Source: JBCCBV01 sp039033855
Lineage (GTDB): Bacteria; Planctomycetota; Phycisphaerae; Phycisphaerales; Phycisphaeraceae
DNA: 64,000 bases
Assembly: GCA_039033855.1 (NCBI GenBank)
Contig: JBCCBV010000005.1
Span: forward strand, 113,890-177,889
Direction: 5' to 3'
Shown here: positions 42,958 to 50,508 of the stretch, in pieces
How positions within the stretch are numbered: the first letter of the stretch is position 1
Layout of the letters: each line of letters opens with the position of its first letter
Translations under genes and position numbers: made by a program
Notes under the pieces: model-generated
The model's database searches: none
What the model saw: only the letters and a program-made list of their open reading frames with translations
Told to the model about the DNA's origin: nothing

Positions 42958-44251
42958 AACGGAACAGCTTCTTCTTGCCGACGCGCAGGAGCACGTAGCC
43001 GTCGACCACGTCGGCGGGGGTGACCTTCCGCGCGATGTCGCCGACCACCGCATCGCCGATGCGTACGCCGCCACCTTGAATCAGCCGCCGTGCTTCACCG
43101 TTACTGCCCGCGAGCTTCGCCCGCACCAGCAGCGTGAGCAGCCCCGCGCCGTCGCCTTCGAGTTCGCCTGCGTCGAGCGGAGCAGAGGGGATCGCCCCGG
43201 CCGTGACATCGCCCCCACCAAAGGCTTTCCGCGCCGCGTCTCGACAACGCTCGGCCTCGGCTTCGCCGTGCACCAGGCGGGTCACCTCGAACGCCAGCAA
43301 CTCTTTTGAGTCGTTGATGGCCTTGCCCTCGGCCGCGCCCAATTCTTGCACGCGATCCACCGGCAGGAAGGTGAACCGCCGTAAACACGAGCCCACCTCC
43401 GCGTCCGGCGTGTTCCGCCAAAACTGGAAGAATTCGTAAGGCGAGGTCCGCTCTGCATCGAGCCAGACATTGCCCGACTCGCTCTTGCCAAACTTGCTGC
43501 CATCCGCCTTGGTCGCCAAAGGCGTGGTCAGCCCGGCGAGCGAAGCACCTTCGAGCCGTCGCCCCAGCTCGATGCCCATCACGATGTTGCCCCACTGATC
43601 CTGCCCGCCCATCTGAAGCGTGCAGCCCGTGGTCCGGTGCAGGTGCAGAAAGTCGTACGCCTGCATCACCATGTAGTTGAACTCCAGGAAGCTGATCCCC
43701 GAGTCTTCGGCCTCCATCCGGCTGCGCACCGAGTCCATCGTCACCATCCGGTTGACCGACAGCACCGCGCCCGCCTCGCGCAGCAGGTCGACCCACTTGA
43801 GCTCGGCCAGCCAGTCGGCGTTGTTGACCAGCCGGGCCGGGTTGCTTGCACGATCGAAGTCGAGCACGAGCGCCATCTGCTCGCGGATGCCCCGGGCGTT
43901 CGCCTGGATCTGTTCGGGCGTGAGCATCTTTCGAGCGGCGTTCTTGCCCGCCGGGTCGCCCACGAGCGCCGTGCCGCCGCCGACCACGGCGATGGCGTGG
44001 TGCCCGCACCGCTGCGCCCAGGCCAGCAGCATCAGCGGCAGCAGCGAACCGACGTGCAGCGAGTCGGCCGTGGGATCGAACCCGATGTAGCACGTCACCG
44101 GCTTCGAGAGCCGCGCGCGGATCGCCGATTCATCCTCGGTGCACTGCGAAACCAACCCGCGCTCGTGCAGCACGTCGTACAGGTTGCCCGCAAGGCCTGC
44201 AGAGTCGCTTCCGGGGGCAGGGCGGTCGGATGTGGTGGCCGCGGTGTTCAC
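42944..44251 (-). CDS. tyrS: Tyrosyl-tRNA synthetase
   Basis: 435 residues, class I. The HIGH box is replaced by HVGS (SLHVGSLLPLM, about 64-74), as in some alphaproteobacterial and mitochondrial-type enzymes, and the KMSKS region reads KFGKSESGNVWLD. FDPTADSLHVG and QMGGQDQWGNI are family marks. The C-terminal S4 domain (AGSNGEARRLIQGGGVRIGD) binds the tRNA long arm. It is first in a six-gene minus-strand run and divergent from the dihydrouridine synthase across 75 bases. Confidence 0.96.
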   Translation of the reverse strand: MNTAATTSDRPAPGSDSAGLAGNLYDVLHERGLVSQCTEDESAIRARLSKPVTCYIGFDPTADSLHVGSLLPLMLLAWAQRCGHHAIAVVGGGTALVGDPAGKNAARKMLTPEQIQANARGIREQMALVLDFDRASNPARLVNNADWLAELKWVDLLREAGAVLSVNRMVTMDSVRSRMEAEDSGISFLEFNYMVMQAYDFLHLHRTTGCTLQMGGQDQWGNIVMGIELGRRLEGASLAGLTTPLATKADGSKFGKSESGNVWLDAERTSPYEFFQFWRNTPDAEVGSCLRRFTFLPVDRVQELGAAEGKAINDSKELLAFEVTRLVHGEAEAERCRDAARKAFGGGDVTAGAIPSAPLDAGELEGDGAGLLTLLVRAKLAGSNGEARRLIQGGGVRIGDAVVGDIARKVTPADVVDGYVLLRVGKKKLFRYDVA

Positions 44252-44326
44252 TGGGCGTCTCGGGCTGGGAATCTCGGGCGAACGTGGCAGTATAGAGGCG
44301 ATCTGCCCTTACCCCGGAACCCCGCC

Positions 44327-45502
44327 TTGCTGCGCATCGGCTCCGTCACCCTGCCCACGAACCTGTTGCTGGCCCCCGTGGCCGGCTACTGCGACGTGGC
44401 GTTCCGCCTGGCCGTCCGTTCGGTGCCCGGCGCCCCGTGCGCGCCCGAGCACCTCGGCGGATCGCTAGACATCGGCGATGGGACCTACGGCGCCGTCGGA
44501 CTCTGCTGCACCGACCTGCTCTGCCCCCAGGCCGTGCTCCGCGACTCCGACAAGTCGCGCTGGCTGACCCAGACCACGCCCGAAGACCGCCCGCTGTGCA
44601 TGCAGCTCTACGGCGCCAACCCCGCCATCATGGCCGACGCCGCCCGCTGGGCCCAGGCGCACGGTGCCGCGGTTATCGACATCAACATGGGCTGCCCGGT
44701 CGACAAGGTCACCAAAACTTTCGCCGGCTCGAAACTGTTATGCGACGCCGGCCGAGCGCAAGACATCGCCGCCGCGGTCGTCCAGGCCGTGTCGATCCCC
44801 GTCACCTGCAAAATCCGCCTGGGCTGGGACGACGATTCGCTCATCGACCAGACCCTGCCGCCCAAGCTGGCCGACGCCGGCGCCGCGGCCGTCACCGTGC
44901 ACGGCCGGACCACGGCCCAGCGCTTCAAGCCATCGGTGCGGCTCGAAGGCATCACACGTGTGGTTGAAGCCGTGAAAAGGCACCACCCGGGCGTCGCGGT
45001 CATCGGCAACGGCGACGTGCAAACGCCGCAAAACGCCCAGCGCATGCTCGCCGTCACCGGGTGCGACGGCGTCATGGTTGCCCGCGGCGCGCTCGGCAAC
45101 CCCTGGCTGTTCCGGCAGACCGCCGCCTACCTCAAGACCGGCGTCGAACCCGCGCCCATCCCCCGGCTCGAACGCGCCAAGCTGGTGCTGCGCCACTTCG
45201 AAGACCTGTGCCGGTTCCGCGACGAGCGGTTCGCGGTGCACACCATCCGCTTCCGCATCGCCAAGTATTCGACACACCTCCAGCCGTGGCCGAACCTCCG
45301 GCGGAACGTACGAAAGATGCGCGACCCCGACGAATTCCGCGACTACTGGTGCGCGGGGCTCGAGCGGATCGCCCAACACGAGCCCGACGACTCCAGTACG
45401 AGCCGCGACCGTCAGGGAGCGGGGCCTCTGACCGATGTGCCTAGCCTGCATCCCAGGCCCCGTCCGGCATCGAACGCCGCCGCGGCATGCCCCGCTTGCT
45501 GA
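44327..45502 (+). CDS. dus: tRNA-dihydrouridine synthase, DusB-like
   Basis: About 391 residues. FMN enzyme reducing uridines in tRNA D-loops. IGSVTLPTNLLLAPVAGY opens the barrel, DINMGCPVDKVTKTFAGSKL holds the catalytic Cys, and GNGDVQTPQNAQRML and ARGALGNPWLF bind FMN. The start is TTG 44327 with GGAA at 7 bases, because no ATG precedes the domain; a CTG a few codons up is possible. The last 30 residues run through repeat R5 and look non-homologous, so the original stop was probably lost or moved. Confidence 0.9.
   Translation: MLRIGSVTLPTNLLLAPVAGYCDVAFRLAVRSVPGAPCAPEHLGGSLDIGDGTYGAVGLCCTDLLCPQAVLRDSDKSRWLTQTTPEDRPLCMQLYGANPAIMADAARWAQAHGAAVIDINMGCPVDKVTKTFAGSKLLCDAGRAQDIAAAVVQAVSIPVTCKIRLGWDDDSLIDQTLPPKLADAGAAAVTVHGRTTAQRFKPSVRLEGITRVVEAVKRHHPGVAVIGNGDVQTPQNAQRMLAVTGCDGVMVARGALGNPWLFRQTAAYLKTGVEPAPIPRLERAKLVLRHFEDLCRFRDERFAVHTIRFRIAKYSTHLQPWPNLRRNVRKMRDPDEFRDYWCAGLERIAQHEPDDSSTSRDRQGAGPLTDVPSLHPRPRPASNAAAACPAC
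45393..45448 (-). repeat. Dispersed repeat, copy R5 (long form)
   Basis: Inverted relative to R1-R4. The core, complementary to 45398-45424, is CCCCGCTCCCTGACG followed by GTCGCGGCTCGT, with GAGG before and ACTGG after, as in R3. The similarity with R3 extends upstream to CAGGCT. It lies inside the 3' end of the dihydrouridine synthase reading frame. Confidence 0.8.
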
Positions 45503-45516
45503 CGCGCGCGGCTCGT
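45490..45516 (+). repeat. Dispersed repeat, copy R4
   Basis: Core CCCCGCTTGCTGACG followed by CGCGCGGCTCGT, preceded by GGCATGC as in R1. Facing R5 across 65 bases, it can form a long hairpin between two convergent genes and may serve as a two-way terminator (inference). Confidence 0.8.
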
Positions 45517-45538
45517 CGACCGTTTGCCGCCAGCATGT

Positions 45539-46270
45539 TCAATGCGGGCTCGGCATCTGGATCGTCCCGCCCGGTTCGACCTCACGCCGCCCCAGAAGCA
45601 CGTCGCGGATCACCGCCGCCACGTCCAGCGGGTCCAGCGTGTTCGTTTCGGGGATGGCTTTGGTCGAAAAGTTCTGACGGAGCATCGGTGTCTCGATGGC
45701 GCCCGGCGCCACCGCCGCGGCGCGGATACCCAATCGCTGGCCCTCGTCGGCCGTGGCTTTCGTGAACAGGTTTACCGCTGCTTTCGCCGCGCCGTACATG
45801 TTGAAGCCGCGGAACGGGTCGAACGCCGCCATCGACGAGACGTTGCACACCGCGCCAGCCTTCTGCTTCTTGAAGTACGGCCAGCACGCCCGGGTGAGAT
45901 ACACCACCGACTCGAAGTTGACCGCCAGGTTGGCCCGCAGCGCGTCGTCCTCGATCCGCTCGATGGGCTGGATGGGCGCGGCGCCCGCCACGTTTGCCAG
46001 GTAGTCCACGCCGCCGAACGCCTCGGCCACGCCGTCGACGAGCGACTTCACCGCATGCGAGTCCGACACGTCGCACGGGCGCACTTCCAGTTCGGCGGTG
46101 GGCGTGCCCTCGCTGCGGATGAACGCCTCGGCCTCGCGCAGCTTCGATTCGGTCCGGGCGACCATCACCACCCGCAGGCCCTCTTCGGCCAGCAGCAGCG
46201 CCAGGTCGCGCCCGACCCCGCTGCCGGCACCGGTGACGATCGCGGTGGGCTTCCGGGTGTTTTCATTCAT
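45539..46270 (-). CDS. Short-chain dehydrogenase/reductase
   Basis: 243 residues of classical SDR type. The cofactor loop is TGAGSGVGRDLALLL, NVAG lies in LANVAGAAP, the catalytic Ser is in NVSSMAAFD, and Tyr/Lys are in NMYGAAKAAVNLF. The Arg after the second strand (VMVARTESK) favours NADP(H). The substrate is not known. ATG 46270 has AGAGGA at 9 bases. It stands alone, its 3' end facing repeat R4. Confidence 0.92.
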   Translation of the reverse strand: MNENTRKPTAIVTGAGSGVGRDLALLLAEEGLRVVMVARTESKLREAEAFIRSEGTPTAELEVRPCDVSDSHAVKSLVDGVAEAFGGVDYLANVAGAAPIQPIERIEDDALRANLAVNFESVVYLTRACWPYFKKQKAGAVCNVSSMAAFDPFRGFNMYGAAKAAVNLFTKATADEGQRLGIRAAAVAPGAIETPMLRQNFSTKAIPETNTLDPLDVAAVIRDVLLGRREVEPGGTIQMPSPH

Positions 46271-46383
46271 GTTCTGGCGTCCTCTTTGCGTTTGGGTTGG
46301 TCTTCTTCGCGACCGCATGGCAGCGCACGGCGATTGTTGAGCCCGCGCCCACGGGGTCAAGCCCGTGCGCTAAGGTTCTTGCG

Positions 46384-47214
46384 ATGCAGACCCAGCCCGG
46401 CGCCTTCCGACTGTTCGCCTTCCGCGGGATCACCGTGTCCCTGCACTGGACGTGGTTCCTGATCGCCGGGTGGGTGATCCTCGAGCGCGGGTTTACCGGC
46501 CGGCTCGAGATCGACGCCGCGATCTACCTCTCGCTGTTCGCCATCGTCCTGCTGCACGAGTTCGGCCACGCGCTCGCCTGCCGACAGGTCGGCGGCAAGG
46601 CCGAGCGCATCCTGCTCTGGCCGCTCGGCGGGGTGGCGTACGTCCAGCCACCGCCGAGGCCCGGGCCCGTGCTCTGGTCGATCGCCGCCGGGCCGTTGGT
46701 GAACGTGGCGCTGGCGCCGCCGCTGATCTGGGCCAGCTACGCCGTCAACGGGGGGTTGCTGGCCGACCCCGCGAGCCTTTGGGGCGCCTACCTCCAGGCC
46801 GTGGCCGGCATCAATCTCGTGTTGCTGATCTTCAACCTGCTGCCGGTCTATCCGCTCGACGGCGGGCAGATCCTGATGGCCCTGCTGTGGTTCGTGGTCG
46901 GCCGGGGCCAGGCCTTGCGAGCCGTCTCGGTCATCGGGCTCTTCGCCGGCGCCGGGGCGGTGGGCGTTGCGCTCTACCACCAGAACCTGCTGTTCGGCGT
47001 GCTGGCCCTGTTCATCGTCTGGCAGGCCTGGGTCGGGCTGCGTTCGGCCCGCATACTCCTGCGCTTTGAAAAGCAAGGCGTGAGCTACGGCGACCTCCAG
47101 GCCATGCTCGCACAACGCCATCGCCAGGCCCAAGCGCAACAGCCGCTCGACGCCCGCTTCCGCGTGCTGTCCGAAGAGCCCCCGTCCGGCCCTTCCCCCG
47201 ATCCGCCGCGCTAG
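46384..47214 (+). CDS. M50 family site-2-type metalloprotease
   Basis: 276-residue membrane zinc protease. The zinc motif is HEFGH (58-62) in the helix LLHEFGHALACRQVGG, the third ligand lies in PVYPLDGGQILMALL, and GITVSLHWTWFLIAGWVILE starts the first helix. About six membrane segments are visible. It lacks PDZ and CBS domains. Family members cut transmembrane proteins, often anti-sigma factors or signal remnants; the target is unknown. AAGG at 8 bases supports ATG 46384. Its stop directly abuts the convergent mqnE stop. Confidence 0.92.
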   Translation: MQTQPGAFRLFAFRGITVSLHWTWFLIAGWVILERGFTGRLEIDAAIYLSLFAIVLLHEFGHALACRQVGGKAERILLWPLGGVAYVQPPPRPGPVLWSIAAGPLVNVALAPPLIWASYAVNGGLLADPASLWGAYLQAVAGINLVLLIFNLLPVYPLDGGQILMALLWFVVGRGQALRAVSVIGLFAGAGAVGVALYHQNLLFGVLALFIVWQAWVGLRSARILLRFEKQGVSYGDLQAMLAQRHRQAQAQQPLDARFRVLSEEPPSGPSPDPPR

Positions 47215-48462
47215 CTAAACGGCCGCGCCGCCCGCATGCCAATCCGAACCGTCGCGGATCACCGGGCGGTACAGGGTGTCGCGCTCCACCGGCTCGTACC
47301 CCGCTTCGCGGATCATCCGCCGCAGGTCGCCGGCCGTGACTTCTTGATGCGTGTCGGCGCCGTCGAGCTTGGTGATGTCGTACCAGACCACCGTGCCGTC
47401 CACGTCGTCCACGCCGAAATCGAGCGCCACCTGAGCCATGTCGAGCCCCTGCATGATCCAGAAGCACTTGATGTGGTCGAAGTTGTCGAGCACCAGCCGG
47501 GCCGTGGCCAACATTCTCAAGTTATCGAGCCCGGTCGGACCGGGCAGCCGTTCGAGCGCCGACCCATCCGGGAAGAACGGCAGGGGGATCAGCGTCTGGA
47601 ACCGCCCGGCGTGGCCCTGGGTAATCGCCTCGTCCTGCGCGTCGCGCAACGTCAGCAGGTGACGCACCCGGTCTTCCAGCGATTCCACGTGGCCGTAGAG
47701 CATCGTGGCGTTGGACATCAGGCCCAGACGGTGGGCCGTGCGGTGCACGTCGATCCACTGCTCGGCGCCGATCTTCCCGCGGAACACCTCGTTGTGAACC
47801 CGGTCGTCGAAGACCTCGGCGCCTCCGCCCGGCAGGCTTCCCAGACCCGCGTCGATGAGCGCTCGCAGCGTGGCCTCCACCGTGCCCGCGCCGGGTTCGC
47901 CCTTGTGCGCCTTGCCGTGCATCCGGGCCAGGTGAACGACCTCCACCGCGGTAAACGCCTTGAGGTGCACCCGCGGCGCCGCCGCTTTGGCCGCGCGCAG
48001 CATGTCGCAGTACCAGCCGAACGGCAGCTTGGGGTGCAGCCCGCCGACCACGTGCATCTCGGTCGCCCCGGCGCCGTCGGCCGCCGACGCCTGCTTGGCG
48101 ATGTCTTCGATCGACAGCTCGTACTCGCCGTCCTGCCCGGGCTTGCGGGCAAACTCGCAGAACTTGCAGCTCAAAATGCAGAGGTTGCTGTAGTTGAGGT
48201 GGCGGTTGACGTTGTAGTACGCGCGCCTGCCGTGCCGCCGAACCCGGTCGCGCTGGGCCAGTTCGCCCAGGGTCCACAGGTCGGGTGTCTTCAGGCAGGC
48301 GAGCGCCTCGTCGAAGCCCAGGCGCTCTCCGGCGTCGAGCTTCTTGGCCACGCGGACCAGGGCGGGGTCGCGGGTCGAAAGCTCGGCTGCGCCCGGCACG
48401 GGTGTGGCGGGCTGAGGCGGGGTTGCGGCGGCAGGGAGCTGGGTGACGGCGTTTTCAGTCAT
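47215..48462 (-). CDS. mqnE: Aminofutalosine synthase
   Basis: 415-residue radical-SAM enzyme of the futalosine pathway to menaquinone; it joins 3-enolpyruvylbenzoate and SAM to give aminofutalosine. The [4Fe-4S] motif CILSCKFCEF (C95, C99, C102) follows NRHLNYSNLC, and GATEMHVVGGLHPKLPFGWY and LMSNATMLYGHVES are typical of the MqnE/MqnC group, with MqnE favoured by length and start region. No Shine-Dalgarno is present; TATTAT ends 8 bases before the ATG, so the mRNA may be leaderless. No other mqn gene is in the window. Confidence 0.9.
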   Translation of the reverse strand: MTENAVTQLPAAATPPQPATPVPGAAELSTRDPALVRVAKKLDAGERLGFDEALACLKTPDLWTLGELAQRDRVRRHGRRAYYNVNRHLNYSNLCILSCKFCEFARKPGQDGEYELSIEDIAKQASAADGAGATEMHVVGGLHPKLPFGWYCDMLRAAKAAAPRVHLKAFTAVEVVHLARMHGKAHKGEPGAGTVEATLRALIDAGLGSLPGGGAEVFDDRVHNEVFRGKIGAEQWIDVHRTAHRLGLMSNATMLYGHVESLEDRVRHLLTLRDAQDEAITQGHAGRFQTLIPLPFFPDGSALERLPGPTGLDNLRMLATARLVLDNFDHIKCFWIMQGLDMAQVALDFGVDDVDGTVVWYDITKLDGADTHQEVTAGDLRRMIREAGYEPVERDTLYRPVIRDGSDWHAGGAAV

Positions 48463-48470
48463 GACAGAAA

Positions 48471-48497
48471 ATAATAGCCGGGTTGCCTCGGTGACAA
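48471..48497 (-). promoter_or_regulatory. Candidate promoter of a leaderless mqnE mRNA
   Basis: On the minus strand, TTGTCA (complement of 48492-48497), a 15-base spacer and TATTAT (complement of 48471-48476) lie 8 bases before the mqnE ATG. Both boxes match five of six consensus bases; the spacer is short. Transcription would begin at or next to the start codon. Confidence 0.45.
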
Positions 48498-48504
48498 GGC
48501 CGCT

Positions 48505-48960
48505 TCAGCATCCCTCGCCAATCCGATCCCACCGTTCACGAAACGCGACTACGTCATATGCCCTGGGCTGAAGCCAATAAGACACCCGTCCGCCTTTTTC
48601 TCCGCGATGAGCCAATTTGCGAACTTCGTCGGACTCCAACACAAAGCTCTGGCGTCGCGCATTGATGGCGTTATTCACAATGACCCAGTAATCCCCCATG
48701 ATTTTGCCGAGCGTCGGGCCTAACGGCACCGGGCTGCGCGTGCTCATCGACTTGACCTGAACCGTTTTCATCTTCGTCCCGTCCATGGAAAAGCAGATCA
48801 CATCGATCCCCTTCGCATTGCGGCTTGTGGGCATGGCATTCCAGCCCAGGAGCGATAGCCGGTAGCAGGCGTAAAACATGCCGATGTTCCCGACGATTTG
48901 GGGTGGGACCTTTTTCTCGGGCCCTTTCGGCTTTCTGATGGGTGTGGAGCCTGTTGACAT
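48505..48960 (-). CDS. PD-(D/E)XK nuclease-like protein
   Basis: 151 residues. GNIGMFYACYRLSLLGWNAM, then NAKGIDVICFSMDG and TVQVKSM, fit the PD-(D/E)XK pattern G-x-x-(G/A)-(helix)-GxxV - D53 - Q68-x-K70 seen in restriction-type and DUF4365-like nucleases; the acidic residue before the lysine is replaced by Gln, as in some families. Base composition is visibly poorer in G+C than the neighbours, which suggests recent acquisition. It is divergent from acpS and 42 bases upstream of mqnE. No methylase or partner is adjacent. Confidence 0.7.
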   Translation of the reverse strand: MSTGSTPIRKPKGPEKKVPPQIVGNIGMFYACYRLSLLGWNAMPTSRNAKGIDVICFSMDGTKMKTVQVKSMSTRSPVPLGPTLGKIMGDYWVIVNNAINARRQSFVLESDEVRKLAHRGEKGGRVSYWLQPRAYDVVAFRERWDRIGEGC

Positions 48961-48983
48961 GACCGCGAAGCTACCTTCTGCCC

Positions 48984-49382
48984 ATGCCCGTTGTCGGCCA
49001 AGGATTGGACCTCGTCGAAACCGCCCGCATCGGTCGCCTGATCGACCGGCATGGCCGGGTGTTCCTCGACCGCGTTTACACGCCCGCCGAACAGGCCTAC
49101 TGCGAGGCCAACCCGCGACGCCGGGTCGAGCACTACGCCGTGCGTTTCGCGGCGAAAGAAGCGATCCTCAAAGCCTTGGGCACCGGGCTGACCGGCGGGA
49201 TCCGCTGGACCGACGCCCACGTGGTCCGTCTGCCCTCGGGCCGGCCCACCGTCGGCCTGGAAGGGGTGGCGCAGACCAAGGCCGAGGATCTGGGCGCTCG
49301 GTCCTGGCTGCTTAGCCTGACCCACGTCGGGCCGATGGCCGCGGCGTCGGTGATCGCCCAAACCGAGCCGTCGAGCCCCTAA
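48984..49382 (+). CDS. acpS: Holo-[acyl-carrier-protein] synthase
   Basis: 132 residues. AcpS moves 4'-phosphopantetheine from CoA to the ACP serine. The Mg2+ aspartate is D9 in GQGLDLVETARI and the glutamate is E59 in VRFAAKEAILKALGTG. SLTHVGPMAAASVIA is the C-terminal strand. The start at ATG 48984 places GQGLD at the usual distance. Divergent from the nuclease-like gene across 23 bases. Confidence 0.95.
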   Translation: MPVVGQGLDLVETARIGRLIDRHGRVFLDRVYTPAEQAYCEANPRRRVEHYAVRFAAKEAILKALGTGLTGGIRWTDAHVVRLPSGRPTVGLEGVAQTKAEDLGARSWLLSLTHVGPMAAASVIAQTEPSSP

Positions 49383-49443
49383 CCCCGCCTCTGCCGTATC
49401 GCCCGCTTGGCGGATCGGCCCCGGCGCCCGAGGATGGCGAGCG

Positions 49444-50133
49444 ATGCCCCGCCGAGACATCCCCCCCTACGAGATCATGCGCCGCGCCGAGCGTCGCCCG
49501 CAAGACGCCCAGCAGGCCCGCGACCCACGGCCCGAGGCCGAGTCGCCGTCAGACCCCGGCGTCCCCGAGCCGGCACCGGACCTGCGCGCCCGGATTGACC
49601 ACCTGACCCAATGGGTGCAAGAGCCCGTGGCGCCCGCGCTGCCCAGGTTCGCCTGGGGGCTCACGGCCGTCGGCCTGATCGTGCTGCTGGTGATCGCCTA
49701 CGCCTTGGGCAACGCGATGGCCGGCAACCCCGCCGCGACGACGCCGAACGCCGGGCCCCCGGCCCCGCCGCTTGGGCTCGAAGTCCAGGCCCCCCAACCC
49801 GGGCCGCAGAACCAGCCGCCCCCGCCCACCGCGATGATCTCGGGCATGAACTACCTCCGCCTGCCCGAGGTGCCCCCCGATGAGGCCGAGCGGATGGGCG
49901 CCTTCTTCGCCGAGCAAGGGGTCGAACTCTGGTTCGGGCCCGGACGGCGGGCCGACCTGCGCGTGCCGTATTTGGTGGCCTTTCCGCTCGACAAACCGTC
50001 CGGTGCCGATCAGGCCCGCGCAAACCAAATCAAGCAGGTCATCCTCGGCCTGGGCGACAAGTGGAAACGCTTCAACGGCGGCCGGGGCGACGACTTCCAG
50101 TCCAGCTACTGGGCCCGCTACGACGCGCCGTGA
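49444..50133 (+). CDS. Single-pass membrane protein with C-terminal SPOR-like region
   Basis: 229 residues. The first 65 are cytoplasmic and Arg/Pro/Asp-rich, one helix follows (WGLTAVGLIVLLVIAYALG, about 69-92), then a Pro/Gln linker, and a folded C-terminal piece: MISGMNYLRLPEVPPDEAER, EQGVELWFGPGRR, LVAFPLDKPSG. This arrangement is like divisome or SPOR-type envelope proteins, but I cannot assign it to a family. Between acpS and the small basic protein gene, on the same strand. Confidence 0.68.
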   Translation: MPRRDIPPYEIMRRAERRPQDAQQARDPRPEAESPSDPGVPEPAPDLRARIDHLTQWVQEPVAPALPRFAWGLTAVGLIVLLVIAYALGNAMAGNPAATTPNAGPPAPPLGLEVQAPQPGPQNQPPPPTAMISGMNYLRLPEVPPDEAERMGAFFAEQGVELWFGPGRRADLRVPYLVAFPLDKPSGADQARANQIKQVILGLGDKWKRFNGGRGDDFQSSYWARYDAP

Positions 50134-50248
50134 CCCCAGCCGCCCGAACGCCGGCTTGGACCCCAGCGGATTCCGTGCTACTCTTTTCGGCTCGGCCAAG
50201 CCCGAGCAGCCCCGAACCGAGCCCCAGGCCCAACGCCCGAGCAAGACC

Positions 50249-50428
50249 ATGAGCATCGACCCCAGCCTCAAAAGCAGCGGCGGCATGATCGCCCACCGCA
50301 ACGTCCTGACCCGCCCCGAGCGCATCAAGAAGCTCCAGGCCGAGGGCAAGCTCGCCGCCGACAAGGCCGTGCCCCTGGGCCTGCCCAAGGTCGGCAACCG
50401 CCGGATCTCCGCCGGCAAGAAGAAGTAG
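50249..50428 (+). CDS. Small basic protein (TIGR04137-like)
   Basis: 59 residues: MSIDPSLKSSGGMIAHRNVL, then TRPERIKKLQAEGKLAADKA, and GLPKVGNRRISAGKKK. It closely resembles the small basic protein found in the Planctomycetes-Verrucomicrobia-Chlamydiae superphylum (TIGR04137), thought to be associated with the ribosome or rRNA. It is short and very basic, with no membrane segment. ATG 50249 is fixed by the conserved MSIDPSLK start. It lies 116 bases after the preceding gene. Its presence is one basis for the taxonomic inference. Confidence 0.88.
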   Translation: MSIDPSLKSSGGMIAHRNVLTRPERIKKLQAEGKLAADKAVPLGLPKVGNRRISAGKKK

Positions 50429-50508
50429 CCCGCCGGCCCCGGGCCCGTTTCTCAACCGTGCTTTCCCTGTCCAGTGGCCGATCCCCCGGCCGCTTGTAAG
50501 CTGCGCGC

